Origin: Auanema rhodensis
Taxonomy: Eukaryota > Nematoda > Chromadorea > Rhabditida > Rhabditidae
Length of the DNA: 64,000 nucleotides
Direction: 5' to 3'
NCBI GenBank assembly: GCA_964057225.1
Contig: OZ059898.1
Span: 7,006,001 to 7,070,000, forward strand
Part shown: positions 51,210-63,412 of the stretch, piece by piece
Layout: every line of letters starts with the position of its first letter
How positions within the stretch are numbered: position 1 is the first letter of the stretch
Notes under the pieces: model-generated
What the model was told of the DNA's origin: nothing
The model's database searches: none
Seen by the model: only the letters and a program-made list of their open reading frames with translations
Translations under genes and position numbers: made by a program

Positions 51210-53149
51210 TTAAAAATTTTCTTTCTGAGGGCTACCTCGACCACTTCGACGCCGAACTCTTTTGGGGCTAGCAGAACGATCAATCCTTGTTTGTAAATAA
51301 TGGAAACGTTCAAGCCAATATTGCGCTTCTGAGACTATAAGTTCTAGGTTGGTCGAACTGAAAATCAAATGATATGAACAATACGATAATAGAAACAGAC
51401 TTTTCAAGGAAGTCTTGATCTGGTTGAATTTTAAGTTTCCACGTTCGGTCTCCTTTCACGCCAAACGTTGATAATATTTGTTCGGCATCTCCTGAGTTCA
51501 AGAGGAAACATCTATAAAACAACAGATTTCATGGTTTTCGAAATTTTGAATCTTTACTTTGATAAAGTAGATCTAGTTACTCTATGACCCGCATCGATTA
51601 ACGCCAAAGCCAAATCCCTAGCTTCTCGCCAAACTTCAGATCTCTGATCATCGGTCTTAATATATTCGAGGTAAGTGTTGAAACTTCATTGAACAGCTTA
51701 CTTTTCCATTAGACACGGCATGAGCAGGAGGGAGATTTTGAAAAAGAAAATCTGATTTCAAAACCCAAACTCCGCTAACTAAATGTGCGTATTTCTTTAA
51801 ACCTTCGATAAGTTCTGTTCTTTCAATTTCAGGGTGAATTAATTTAGCTAAGTCATCAGTTTTTATTACACGAGCTGAAACCAGATAGTAAATTATATAT
51901 ATATATATATAGTTAATTTCAAACCTTTTATAACCTGTGCCTTAATTTGAAGATGAGCAGGTAATTCTCGTATTCTCTGATGAGACATTTGTTGATCCGT
52001 ATTCGTTAGATCCCTGGAAAACTTAAGAATAATAAAAATTATAATAATATATTTACAATTGTTCCATTTTTCCGCAAATAATCGCCCTTTGTACAATATC
52101 TCTCATTCCTAACTGTTCTTTTTCTTGCTCTGCTTCAGCAACTTCAGGGGAAAGCGCATCCCATTTATCAAGTACTACATCAGACTGAAAACGTTTCCTT
52201 AACTTTGTGCAAAACTTTGGTGGCTTACTTCTTCTAGAAAAACATTCATTGGTATCCAATGATCACTAGCAATCATTTTTTCCCGATGCAAGGCACTAGC
52301 TTCGCGTCTACATGCAACATTGTAAAAATGAAACTTTTTTAAAAAAATTACCTCTTTTTCTGCCGTTCAGTTTCCGGCCGAGAAAATTTAATTCTTAAAG
52401 GTTGACTTCCAGCAGGCCCTTCATTATCGGATTCTTCAGTCAAGTTTCCTACAATATTATAATTATCATGAATCTATAGAAAAGAATATATGAACCATCT
52501 TCCTCTTTCCCTTTATTTTTGGAATTTAAAATCGCTAATGACCTTTGCATACAGAACGTTCCATTTACAGGGCATAAAAAGAATTTTCCTAAAACTACAG
52601 TCAATAAATTAAAAATCCTAAAGTGATACCGTCTTTAAAAAAGCCCATTGCATATTGTAGCGGTTGATGGTCGGAAAAAGCACGACCTTCGTAAATTTCA
52701 TCCGATTTCTTAGCTCCAGGTCTATAACATAACTTTATTAATTAAAACAGTCGCAACATACATTTCCGTTTTTACTTGGGTGCTTGGATTCATAACATTA
52801 AGCTTTGTCGAATCAAAAGATGCACTTTCGGTGTCCGCGGATAGCCTTATTTCCATCTACAGAATAACAATTATAAATTTTATCATCACTCAGAAACGTA
52901 CTAATTTCACGTTTTTCTTGTATCTAAGCCTAGGTTGTACATCTGGGTGGAAAGTTCTCTTTTTTCTTGTTGGAAACTGAACCCGATATAGTTCAGTCCG
53001 AGGAATATCGTTACAAATAACAACATCATGCTGAAGATTTAATAATCAAGAAAAGTTCCGAACTAATTTCATACTTCGACAGCTACTTCTTCCTCTTCAT
53101 CAGCAGATGAAACACTAGGTTTTTTAACCCTTCGCTGTTTAGGAGGCAT
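51210..53149 (-). CDS. POLR3E: RNA polymerase III subunit RPC5 (POLR3E)
   Basis: Pol III subunit that pairs with RPC4 in the TFIIF-like module for initiation and termination. CDS exons: 53149-53075, 53030-52911, 52856-52762, 52721-52630, 52588-52496, 52448-52352, 52307-52229, 52184-52057, 52013-51925, 51874-51702, 51655-51558, 51511-51401, 51357-51210; 465 aa. The Sin-like N-terminal dimerisation part has DVVICNDIPRTELYRVQFPT and MEIRLSADTE (compare human LYLFQYPVRP). Next come YAMGFFKDGKFFLCPVNGTF and RIKFSRPETERQKKR, a strong POLR3E signature, then winged-helix segments (LAKLIHPEIERTELIEGLKK, HLVSGVWVLKSDFLF, RSEVWREARDLALALIDAG). The basic C-terminal tail is RRRSGRGSPQKENF. It is shorter than vertebrate POLR3E and lacks the long C-terminal extension. 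CTTCAG lies 3 nt before the ATG, a trans-splice acceptor. Confidence 0.85.
51894..51911. repeat. (AT)n microsatellite in POLR3E intron 9
   Basis: Nine AT units inside a 50-nt intron between exons 9 and 10 of POLR3E. Splice borders are unaffected. Confidence 0.85.
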
Positions 53150-53657
53150 CCTCTGAAGTTAAAAAAGTTTGAATCATTATCCAGAACACTATTAAAGTTA
53201 ATTTCATATATAATAGGTTGCATAAAAGAATATAAAACATATTTTAATATATACTTTGAATAAAGAAACATTACGTGAACCCGAAAATTAGTACGTAAAA
53301 CTTCCATTACCCATTATTTTATTTTTTTATTCGTTTCCCTTTCATTGAAAAAATATTGTGAATTTATTACCTTCTCATTTGTTATATTTTAATTCATGTT
53401 TATATCTTATTATTTATTAATTCAGTACTTATATATATATATATATTTTGAAACCAAAGGTAACGTTCCTTTTACGTATAAATTAAGTTTGAATTTTCAA
53501 AATTTGAAAATTCAAATTACACCTTAGACGAAAAAATATTTTACCTTATGCTTAACTTTATCTATCATTAATTTTTATGTTTTTGTTGTATTCATATTTT
53601 TTAACTTTTTCATTATCACTTGATTAGCATTTTGTAGACTATAGCAGTTTTAGAAAA
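53150..53657. promoter_or_regulatory. Divergent promoter, POLR3E / DBF4, with palindrome
   Basis: 508 bp between divergent start codons. It contains a 29-bp inverted repeat at 53488-53516 (14-bp arms, 1-nt centre) and an (AT)n run near 53430-53445. GTTTTAG lies 4 nt before the DBF4 ATG. Confidence 0.5.
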
Positions 53658-54955
53658 ATGGTTCACGATAGAGGCCGTTTGCAGCCTGTTCTACGGGCAT
53701 CCGCTAGAAGATCATTAACTTCGTCAACTCCACTTGGCTCCCCTAGTTCATTAATTGGTAGTCGAAAAGAATTAGTAATTAACCAACTCCCTCTAAAGGT
53801 AAAAATATTCATTTGTAGTACAGTTTATTTTTTATATTTAGGATAAAGATGTAGTACTTGATGTTATGGATACTAAAAAATGTGAAGAATTAAAATATGA
53901 TATAGTTCGAGTAGGTGGGAATATTGTTGACTTCATATCGGAGGATAAACCCCCATTTCTTGTTGTTTCTGATCATGCCATTGCTGCTAAATTAGAAGTT
54001 AAAAGATTATATGATGGGGTTAAAATTGAACCAGAGGTTTTTCAATCTTATTTTTCGTTTTATGGTATTATATATTCAGCTTCTGAGAAAGCTTCCTTTG
54101 ATGTTAAAAGACGCAGTGAGGCAAAGAATACGCGTAAGGCATGTGAATTCGTTTTCTGCTTGTTTGAATAGAGCTAAATCATTAGTGAAATCATCCAGAG
54201 CTTCCCTAGGATTAACGAATGCGCCTACCAAAGCACCTAGACCTTCCGTACGTTTTATCAAAAATAATGTTACTTTTAGTTCCTTTTTAGTTAGTAGATA
54301 AACCAAGAGTTCTTCAAGAGCCGTTTATAAAGTTTGAAGATGCCACAGGGATGTACGCTCCCTCCTATAAGGTATCACATTTGTGTAATTTAACATTTTG
54401 GTATTGTTTTAGGAATTTCGGTCGTCTCCAAACAATAATTTTGCTACAATATATCTGGGAAAGTACTTCGGGATGTCTTTGTTTCATCAATCTACAGCTG
54501 ATCAGCAAGTGAGGAGGTATGCATTATCTATTCCTCCATCTATCGATATATTCATTTATTCTATTCATCTTAGGCAACGTGAAATAGAAAATAAAGATGT
54601 TGAAGAAGATTGTCCATCTCCACCACGTGCGAATTATGTATCGAAACCTCAGAAGAAGGGAGGATTTTGTGAAATCTGTTCAAGATCTTGTGATGATCTC
54701 CGTTTGGTTAGTTCGCTGAAAATCTTTTATCTCATATTGATAAATTCTTAGCATTACTCGTCGAAAGAGCATTTGGCTATTGTAAATCAGCCCGGCTTTT
54801 ATGATGAGGTTGATGCACTGCTTGGCTCTTATGTTGATCATATAACGGTATGTTTTGGAATGTATGTTGAAAATAATGTTTACCTTTAGGTTCCGCATTC
54901 CCGTACGTTAAAACGTAAAGCAACCCCCTTACCCCTCGGTGTTAAGTATTGCTAA
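53658..54955 (+). CDS. DBF4: DBF4, regulatory subunit of CDC7 kinase
   Basis: Activates CDC7 to phosphorylate MCM2-7 and fire replication origins. CDS exons: 53658-53798, 53842-54036, 54080-54247, 54291-54371, 54413-54516, 54574-54706, 54752-54847, 54890-54955; 327 aa. A basic Ser-rich N-terminus is followed by a BRCT-like motif-N region (CEELKYDIVRVGGNIVDFIS, PPFLVVSDHAIAAKL). Motif M is EPFIKFEDATGMYAPSYKEF, matching the KPFxxxED...YRPxY pattern that binds CDC7. Motif C is the DBF4 zinc finger: GGFCEICSRSCDDL, then LHYSSKEHLAIV with C-x2-C and H-x5-H, and GFYDEVDALL. It is shorter than vertebrate DBF4. Intron 5 (54517-54573, 57 nt) is stop-free and 3n. A GTAAGG at 54134 inside exon 3 looks like a donor, but splicing there breaks the frame. 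Confidence 0.88.
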
Positions 54956-55035
54956 CATTAGTTTAGCCAAAGTCAAGTATAAAATTGCTGTTATTTCATA
55001 CTATCAGGTCTTTTATCATTCTCGGGATTTATATA

Positions 55036-55668
55036 TTAGGTGTGCGCAAAAGTTTCTGGCCATCCACATTGAAATTCGAATAAATATTTTTGGATTAAAA
55101 ATATCATAAAATAAATTTGAAATTATATTTAAAAAAGTGTTTGAAATCTAAATTATTCAAAAAAGTTTTTTGTTTTGACTTTTTTTGGTTTGCTCTCTTT
55201 TTCTGAACTGTCTTTTGACAAGGAACACATCCATAATTTTGAATCTGCATTTCATTCAAGATTTAAGTGTTTAGAAAGCTTAAAATATTTTCCAATCTAT
55301 TTATTGTGAAGATATACCTTATAGTACCTCTAAATGATGGCACGTCAGGTTTAAATCTAACAACTTAGATCTGGAAACAAACTGACCCCCAAAAAAGTGA
55401 TGTTATATTGTTTTCGGGATGAAGGACGAATAATTCATTACGAATTATTTGGTTGAGGTGAGACGTTGAATAGTCTGCTCTATGTCCTTGTTGAAACCTT
55501 CTTGACCAGCTTTTTCGAGATGAATCCTGCGTTGTTCAAAAAAGGTATAAGAAAGTTGATTGAGAATTTGCAGTAAGCCTTGGAGAATAATGGAAAACAC
55601 TTTTAAAAAGTTTCTGGACACACGCTTTAAAAATATGAGGTGGACCAGAAACGTTTGCGCACACCTAA
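55036..55668 (+). mobile_element. Decayed mariner-family (Tc1/mariner) transposon
   Basis: 633-bp element flanked by TA on both sides (55034-55035 and 55669-55670), the target duplication of Tc1/mariner. The terminal inverted repeats start TTAGGTGTGCGCAAA on both ends (15/15 identical) and continue with GTTTCTGG in common, for about 27 bp with few mismatches. Inside, plus-strand fragments read ETNLTPKKVMLYCFRDEGRI and IHYELFG, then GETLNS and a leucine-rich stretch; these match the middle of mariner transposase. Stops and frameshifts interrupt it, and the N-terminal DNA-binding part and last catalytic acid region are missing, so it cannot make active transposase. It lies between DBF4 and the aquaporin gene, 80 bp past the DBF4 stop. 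Confidence 0.9.
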
Positions 55669-56282
55669 TACGATTTGCTGATCAACTGGCCAAAGGTCTG
55701 CTAATCAAACATCAAAATGTTTTTTTTAAAGTATATCAGCATGGTTTTAATTATTATTAGTTTTTTTTTCGAAGTTTTTAGAAGAGTTTGATTGATCCTT
55801 CGAAATTATTTCAGCTACTAACTGTAAAAATTCATTCTTCCTATAAAATAACTTTTAATTATAATCAAACTCTTTTTACGCGTCTAGGTATAGCACAGCA
55901 CCTCTTGAAATATAATTTTAAAAATAGTCTAGCTCCGTGCTTTAATTTGAACGAATTTTGTGTGAATCGTTTGTATTTTTATGTAAGGATAAGAAGAATC
56001 GTGATATCAAACCTGTAACATATGTTACCTTTGAAAACTTGGCCTTTTTGAAGTTATGTCATTGCTTTCTACTAATTGGCTAGTGTTGAATTTTCTCGGT
56101 TACTCATCTTGTTTAAAACGAGGTTTTCGGATTATAGGTATCATTTATTTGCCCAGTGAATTTACTCGTTACATTTGTTGCTTACAAGAAATAATGTTGA
56201 ACCTCGTTATGATTTTACTTTTAGACATTTGCTGAACATTTCGTTGTATTCGTTACAAAAAATAAAATTTGTTTCCTCGAAG
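55669..56282. other. Region between mariner relic and aquaporin 3' end
   Basis: About 600 bp, AT-rich, no gene. It must include the 3' UTR of the aquaporin gene. Confidence 0.5.
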
Positions 56283-57416
56283 TTATTTTTCCTTCTTTTC
56301 TTCGACAACCTGAGTTTCATCTTCTATTGTCTCTTGATGTCCGAAAATTCTTTCGGCTAGGTACCTGCAATACGAAACAGTTTAAAATATATAAGTTGAA
56401 TCTTGCTCACCATGCTATAATAGGACTGAGCCAATAAACTATCAAATGCCCCAAATGACTAACTCCGTCGCAGTTGAATGTGCAAGCCCAAGCCACAATT
56501 GGATTAGCGTACATGCCAGTATAGTTAATTCCTTAAAATTAAACTATTAAAGTTTGTTAGCTTTGGCGTATTAATTTGAATTGTTCTAACTGCGAACCTA
56601 TAGCACAAAGTAATCCACTAAATGTGCTGTTTAACATTGCACTCGTTCGAGTTCCCTCGTAAACTTCGTCAGTCCATTTTTCGAAAGCTTTAGCAAGAAA
56701 AGTTGCTATACCTTCAACTAAACATCCTGTAGTTAAAGCTACCTAAACAACATTTTGATTTTGATTTTTAAGAATATTATTACTGTTAGATCAGCCGTAC
56801 AGCTGTTTTGCTCCAATAGTTCTATATGCACTTTATGAATATTCAATTTCCAGAAGACTCGCGCTAAATAATATGAACAGAAAGCAGCAACAAACTGTGT
56901 GATGAACACATATATAACTCGTTTAATGAATTTCCATTTACGATAACATGTTGTTACCTAAACAATACTTGATCAACACTATTTCTGGAATTTGCTTACT
57001 ATAGGGCAAGGCTGAGCTATACAATCTCTGATAAACAAAGAATTCGCGTATTCCAATACCTACACTTCTGCTTTACTGTTATTAAATATGAGAATTTTAT
57101 ACCGCAATTTCAATAAAAACTCCTAAAAGACCATAGGTTTCCAAGATTGTTCCTACATCGAACATTGGAGCACATATTTGCAATGTTCCGATAAACTGCA
57201 AATAATGAGATAATATATATTTATACAAAAATATGCTGTTCTTAGTTGTATTGCAGAAAGTCAAAATTAAAATTATATCAGAAGCACCTCTAAAAGTAAC
57301 TGCTTAGAAAGGCGGTTATTAGGTCCTGGTATCAGTCGAAACACCAGAGTTCGTAGCAATTCACAAAATATAAAAACAAATATATAAAAAAATAGCGAGG
57401 CTTGCCATATACGCAT
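56283..57416 (-). CDS. aqp: Superaquaporin (AQP11-like) channel
   Basis: Water or glycerol channel of the unorthodox AQP11/12 branch, often intracellular. CDS exons: 57416-57288, 57195-57103, 57059-57000, 56957-56784, 56742-56598, 56531-56411, 56364-56283; 267 aa. Helix 1 is FFYIFVFIFCELLRTLVF, then FIGTLQICAPMFDVG as in AQP11 (LEFLATFQLCC). The first half-helix box is replaced by RDCIAQPCPIV. VALTTGCLVEGIATFLAKAF marks helix 4. The second box is GMYANPIVAWACTFNCDG instead of NPA. HLIVYWLSPIIAWYLAERIF matches the AQP11 string FIVYWLAPSLG. The tail is acidic then lysine-rich (EEKKEK). Both pore boxes deviate from NPA, as in this branch. Confidence 0.85.
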
Positions 57417-57884
57417 TATTGTAAGCTTTCAAATATTGCTCAAAGGAAGATAGAAAGGTTGGCAGGAAGTTAAAATATCGATAGAACAAAGTATTCGCCA
57501 ATTGTCATCGACAACTCCGCCATGTGCTCCATTACAACAGGCAAACATTTTGAACTCAAACAGAAGCTTGAAGATAACCGAATCCCGGGATTTCAGAGAC
57601 GACTCTTCAGAGCAGAACCAATAATACAAATAAATTTTACAGACAACATCACGGCTTTTAGTTGTGCTTCTTCTTACTATCTTATGTATAGGTAAGAGTC
57701 GATCAAAATTATTATACATCTTTTATATTTATAACAACAAATAACAAATAACAACCTACAAGAAATCTATATACTATAACTGTCTAGGAAAATTTTTTAA
57801 AAATGTGATCAAATTCTTGTAAGTTATATTTCATTCTGAATCGTTTCTTTCAATTTTAAATAGAAATATATATAAAAAATATCT
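57417..57884. other. Short intergenic region, CISD3 / aquaporin
   Basis: 468 bp between two minus-strand genes. No feature seen besides AT-rich sequence. The spacing is rather long for an operon. Confidence 0.5.
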
Positions 57885-58657
57885 CTAATCAAAAAGTCCC
57901 GCTTTCTTGTCTTCATCCACTAATGTTTTATGTGTTCCATCACAGAAAGGTCTAAAAATAAAACTGGATGCGAAGATAAAGTCAATTTCTTTTTACCTAT
58001 TACTAGTTTGTTTGCAATTACATAGCCAAACTGTCATATCTTCTTGAGGAATAAATCGCACGGGTTTCAGTTTTAAATCGGGGACTCTAATTGAGTTATG
58101 AGATCCATCACAGAGAGGCTAAATTCAAAAATAACTTCAGATATGAAGCAAAAAACATACTTGATTACCGCTGTAACCACATGTACACCAGGCGTAAACT
58201 TTATCTTTTTTCATATGTACCTAGAATATAAATAATATAAATAAATAAAAATTAATTAATACATGGCTTAGGAAGTTTAAATGTCCCAATATACGGATAT
58301 ATATAATATAAAACTGAATATTAGATTGAAAAGCTCTGCTTTCATGAAAAAATAGTAAAACTATTCCTTGCCTTAACAGGAAGTTTGCTATGAATTTTTC
58401 CTTTGTTGGGTAAAAGATGATTATTTCCTTGAAGTCCATACGGCTCATTAGGCTTCTTATCTTGTAACTGAAAACAAAGGGTTAGTCTATGACAAAAATT
58501 AAAATATGTGTAAAACCATGTGGTACTTCAGTGAGTTGGGCTCAGTTCCTACAAAGTGTGTTCCCTTTCTGAATAATCTATTTGGTCCAAAACCCGTTTT
58601 TTGACTATGGCTGATAGCACTAAGCAGAACTCTAACACAAGATGTTTGCTGCACCAT
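57885..58657 (-). CDS. cisd-3: CDGSH iron-sulfur domain protein 3 (CISD3)
   Basis: Mitochondrial matrix [2Fe-2S] protein with two CDGSH domains in one chain. CDS exons: 58657-58517, 58467-58372, 58220-58161, 58118-57997, 57951-57885; 161 aa. The N-terminus (MVQQTSCVRVLLSAISHSQK) is a basic amphipathic presequence. Both motifs are complete: WCTCGYSGNQPLCDGSH and WLCNCKQTSNRPFCDGTH, each giving three Cys and one His ligand. Exon 2 can end in two ways: AAG with a GC donor (gcaagg), or six bases earlier with a GT donor (gttaag); both keep the frame and differ by two residues. I chose the GC site because it keeps PVK before the first motif. Confidence 0.92.
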
Positions 58658-59619
58658 CCTGAAAACATAAACTTATATTTCATGAAGATTAAAACCGACA
58701 TATGTACAAATATCAAATAATCTAAATATAAATAAACAACCGTAGTACACAACGTAAAAGTTAATATATTCGAGTTAATAAGTATTATAAGGATATAATC
58801 AACTTTAAAGCTCTATACAAAAAATGTAAAATTTAAAAAAATTTATATTAATGATCTCAAAACATTTTATTTTTTTTTGAATATTTTATTTTTTTTAAAC
58901 AATATTTTAAACATGGTTATAGATAAAATTCTTGTATTAAAAGCCCATTTAAGTCTCTTAAGCTTGAACATTTTGTGCGCAGACTTTGAATGAATGCAAT
59001 GGCTGCACAGTAATTCAATGCCACGCCCAACTCACATTGTGTTCAGCGTGCTTCTCTTCGTCTTACATGGATTTGCTATATTTCTTTAAATTGTTTATGT
59101 TTTGCATGTATTAAGATCAATCATTAAGTACATATTCATTAATTCTATCTGCGTATTTTAAGTATAAAATTTGATAACAACTATTGATTGTTTTATTAAT
59201 TTGATCTTTTATACTAATGATATGAACAGTAACATGACTGCTTGATTTTTTTTATATTGTTCTATTTTTTTTTAATATTAAGAATTAGTTTAGTAAAATT
59301 AAATGCTCATTATCGATGTTTCTTATTCATGATCTAGCTTACAAATGTCGACGTTCACGTTTTGATATGGACACAGCATGACTCATTCAGTCATGTCAAC
59401 CTAATAGCTTCACACTTTCCAAATATAGTTTTTACTTCAATGATTTTAATAAACAAATTTATCCTTTATGCTTTACTCTTGTTATATTTATTTTTTTCTC
59501 AAAAGTAAACTTTTTATCGTCTATATCTTGTGACTTAGCTACCGTCTGAAGTGCACAGTTCGTAAACAAAAATTTTAAATTCAGAATAAAATGTGTATTT
59601 TGTAAAAAGAATTACAAAA
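58658..59619. other. Divergent intergenic region, CISD3 / RhoGAP
   Basis: 962 bp between divergent genes. GTTTTCAG lies 1 nt before the CISD3 ATG on the minus strand. No ORF, repeat or RNA gene found. Confidence 0.5.
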
Positions 59620-62600
59620 ATGGTATCAGTTTCAAATCTGGGTAAGTAATTTTTTTAGTGTCTATGTATATTTTAAACAATGGATTTTAGATGTTATGTC
59701 CGTTGGTGTATCCAATGCAGTTTATGAAAACATGACAGAGTCTCAATCACTGGATGGCGTTTTAGTAGACAAGGGATTAGAAGATTCGGGTAATTTTGAG
59801 CAAGATTCACCATGCAACTCTAATGAGCAGGTTTTTGCTAAACGTTTCTTCTTCTTGTATTTTTATTTTATAGATTGATGAACATTCTTGCTCTCCGATG
59901 GCTTCGTCTTTTAATGATGATAAACATATATATACTAATATCAGAGAAATGGATGAAATAAATAATAGGTACATACCACAAATATATTCACATTTTTTAT
60001 CCTTTTTTGATTCAGACCCATGCCCCCAATTCCTACTGCAGGCTCACAGCCTAAGCGTAATTTAAACAATGGCTGGTTTGAATATGAAACTGATGTTGGA
60101 AGGTTTGTTTTTAATTTGACTAAGATATTAATATATTGCTTTAGAACATATTTTTATAATCCTGATTTAAATAAAAGCCAATGGATTCCTCCCCGTTTCA
60201 TCCGTACACCAGCGGAAGTTCAGGTCGGTACACTGAAGTACTGAAGTAATAAATGAATTCAGGCATTTCTCAAAGTTACTCGTGATGACATTAATGAAAA
60301 TTTTACTATCAATGCTGAAGCGTTATGTAAATCTGAACAAATAGAAATGTTAGTTTATATTTATATGTTAATTATTTTTGTTTGTTTAATATTAGTACGA
60401 GAGACGACCATGAATATGATGTACCGAGAAGCTTAGTCGAAGAACTTGTAGTAAGGGGAAGACATTCTAGTGGAAAAGCAGCTGAGACTGTTCCAACCTC
60501 ACCCCCTCCACCTGTTAGAAAAGATCTCGATGTAGCTTTAACGTCTTTTTCTACTACAACTGGTGCTTCTGATCCATTAGCAGCTTTAGTTCAGGTATGT
60601 GTTTATGTCTTTCAATATAATTTTATGTCGAGTAACAGGGTGGTGCATCAACTCGTTCTGTTCATTCTTCCCCTTCAATGACACGGTCACAATCTGTTAA
60701 AAACAGATACGGACAACTTAAAAATGTTCCTCTGCCACAAGTATGGATTCTTCTAATACATATGTTTCATTTTTTTTAAGGTTTTACCTACGACAAGTAA
60801 TGGTTTTTACGGTGGTGAAGGTTTTCCTATCGATAAACACCTGCAAAAATCTGTGGATCGTACGTTTTTTTTTTATTTAATCAGTTTTTTTTGTCTATTT
60901 AGTAAGTGAAGATCGACGACCATTCGTGAGCGGAGAGTCTCGTGAACCAGTTAGGACTATCAAATGCGGTAATATGGAAATGGTTAGTTTTTTAAATTCA
61001 AATCAGAAGGAAAACAAAACTTACAGCATTATAAAAGCTACAAATAAATTAGATTGTTTTGGGTTATTGATTAAATGTTTGTTTTAGTGCTAAACAAATT
61101 AATGACTCAATATTAATCCTGTCTATAACATCCTATTTTAAAATGCCAAATTTAGACTTATAATTTTTCTTAAAGAAATCATTTATTCAGACACAATGGA
61201 ATGGGGTAGAAAATGTAATAAGAGCAAAACGAAGAGAATGGCAAATCAATTTTATGTATCTAACATCTGCTCATCTTATTCTTTATAAGGATCAAAAATC
61301 CGCTGAGGTATTTATCTCTTTTATGAACTTTTGATAATTTCCTGTCTTAAAGAAGCTTGGAAATCATTATGGATCACCTATTGGTGTTTGCGACTTACGT
61401 GGAGGAACAGTTAGTTGGAATATTGAAAAGGAGCGAAAAAAAAGAAAAGTCATTCAGGTGTGATGTTTTTTCATAATTTTAATTAATATAGTATTTAGTT
61501 GGAAATGAATTATGGGCCAAAGTATCTTTTGCGTACTTCTAATGAACAAGAGACACATGAGTGGTTTGATGCTCTTCGAGAAGTGATTTCAAACTTGGTA
61601 ATTTTTAAAAACTTTTTTATCGTTATCAACATCAGCGTAGAAAATCCTGCTTTGATTTTTCTGGCTACATTTTGTCTAGAATTTGATTGTTGGATTAGTG
61701 TGGGGTTCGTTTGAGGGCCGGTCTAATCGGATCAAGTTTCGCGCGTGAAAGAGATGCTATGAATAATGTTAGTGAAGGCATTTTTTTTTCAAATTAGGAA
61801 GGGGGCCTCAAAAAATTTTTTTCAATAGTAGAAGAAATGTTTACAATATCATTCCTGAAGTACTAAATACTATAAGACCAAATAATGATCGGGAGGCCTG
61901 TTTTGTTTAAAGGTAGAGGTAGCAACAAACGTTGTCAAACAGTACAACTATGCAATCTCAATCCAAATGGTATATTTTAAAAAGGTTTTATTCGGATGTA
62001 AGTTAGCATCTAACTTTTGATTCACTTACAAAATTTATTAAAAAAAATCTATTTCAAGCCTGCTGCTGCTCCGTCCACGGGATTGCCACTTCATTCATCT
62101 GTGTTTGATCAGTCATGCTCTGTAGTAAGAAATCCGTCAGCACTATCTCATCGTCCTCATTCTACCTCATTATTATTAACGTAAATTTGGAATATGCAAA
62201 AGTAAAGCTTTATATCCCTCTTGAAGGTCCCGAACATCGAAGAAAGCCGATCCTATGGCTTATTCAACCATTGAACACAACAATGCTTATGATGAATCTT
62301 CTGTATCACGTCAAACAATTCTTGAAAGATTAAGAAGGTTTGTTTTAGAAGCTGCTTTTATTTTAAATAACAAATATACTTTAGATTTTTCCGTACTAGA
62401 CCTACTGTTGAAAGCTTGAAAGAGAAAGGAATTTATAAACGTAAATCAGAACATTATAATTGGCTATTTTATTCATTATTATACATTTTAGCTGAACCTG
62501 TGTTTGGCAGCACTTTATCGAATATTTGTCAACTAGAGCATAGTCTTGTTCCTAAATTTATTAGAACTGTTACTGAGTTAATTGAAAATAAAGGTTTAGA

Positions 62601-63412
62601 AGTTGACGGGCTTTACAGGTACTGTTCACGTTTTTTTGCTTAATATATTTATTAAAATTTACAGAGTCAGTGGTAATTTATCAGCAGTTCAGAAAATAAG
62701 ATGCCAAGTAGACCAAGGTTGATTTTCTTCTACAATTTTAGCTAATGTTATGATATTTTTTCAGATAAATATAATGCTTTGGTAAATGAAGAAGACGTTC
62801 ATGTCCTAACTGGCTCTTTAAAACTGTTTTTCCGTGAATTAGCTGAACCCGTATTCCCAATGGCCATGACAAAGGACTATCTATCAGCTATCAGTATGAA
62901 TATTTGTTGTTTTCTTATCATTATTTCATTCTTGCAGAGATTCAAAATGGAAAGCAACGTTTTAAAAAGTTTGATGATTTATTGAAAAATTTACCTCCTG
63001 AGAATCGGGAAACTTTGAAACTTTTATTACGTCATCTTCATAGGTTGTTTGAAATATTTATATGATAATTATGTAATAATTGGTATTTAAGGGTGGCTGC
63101 TCATTCAGATAAAAATCGAATGCAAACCCATAATTTAGCTATAATGTTTGGACCAACATTGTTTTACAATGGTGAAGAGAAAACGAAGAAGGAAAATAAT
63201 AAAAAAGGCAAGAAGGATAATAAAAAGGTACGTCATTTGTTTTGCAAACCTCCCGTAACTGAGGATTATTTCAGGAAGAACCCGCTCCAATACAGTCTAA
63301 CTCCCATCTTGCCTTTAATATGATCATGCAAGGCCAAATAGTTGAATATTTATTGAACGAACATAGTCGTTTTGAAGCTCTTCAAGGGCCAATACAAACA
63401 TATCCTGCTTAG
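59620..63412 (+). CDS. WW-PH-RhoGAP protein (ARHGAP9/12/15/27 family)
   Basis: GTPase-activating protein for Rac/Cdc42-type GTPases at membranes. CDS exons: 59620-59641, 59691-59830, 59874-59968, 60016-60102, 60145-60223, 60263-60348, 60396-60594, 60639-60740, 60781-60859, 60903-60982, 61191-61307, 61353-61457, 61499-61597, 62059-62180, 62227-62337, 62385-62440, 62492-62618, 62665-62717, 62765-62893, 62938-63043, 63092-63227, 63275-63412; 755 aa. A WW domain near 105-135 (NGWFEYETDVGR to SQWIPP) is followed by a Pro/Ser-rich linker, a PH domain about 320-430 (REWQINFMYLTSAHLILYKD, CDLRGGTVSW), and a RhoGAP domain about 525-735 with the arginine finger in VDGLYRVSGN, LTGSLKLFFRELAEPVF and KNRMQTHNLAIMFGPTLF. 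The GAP domain has a lysine-rich insert (KKENNKKGKKDNKK). No SH3 domain was found. Introns 4 and 16 are stop-free and 3n. Confidence 0.93.

Noticed and set aside
54134-54171. Apparent intron (GTAAGG...GAATAG) in DBF4 exon 3
   Set aside because: Splicing it out breaks the frame in every phase, while reading through keeps one open frame with consistent downstream phases.
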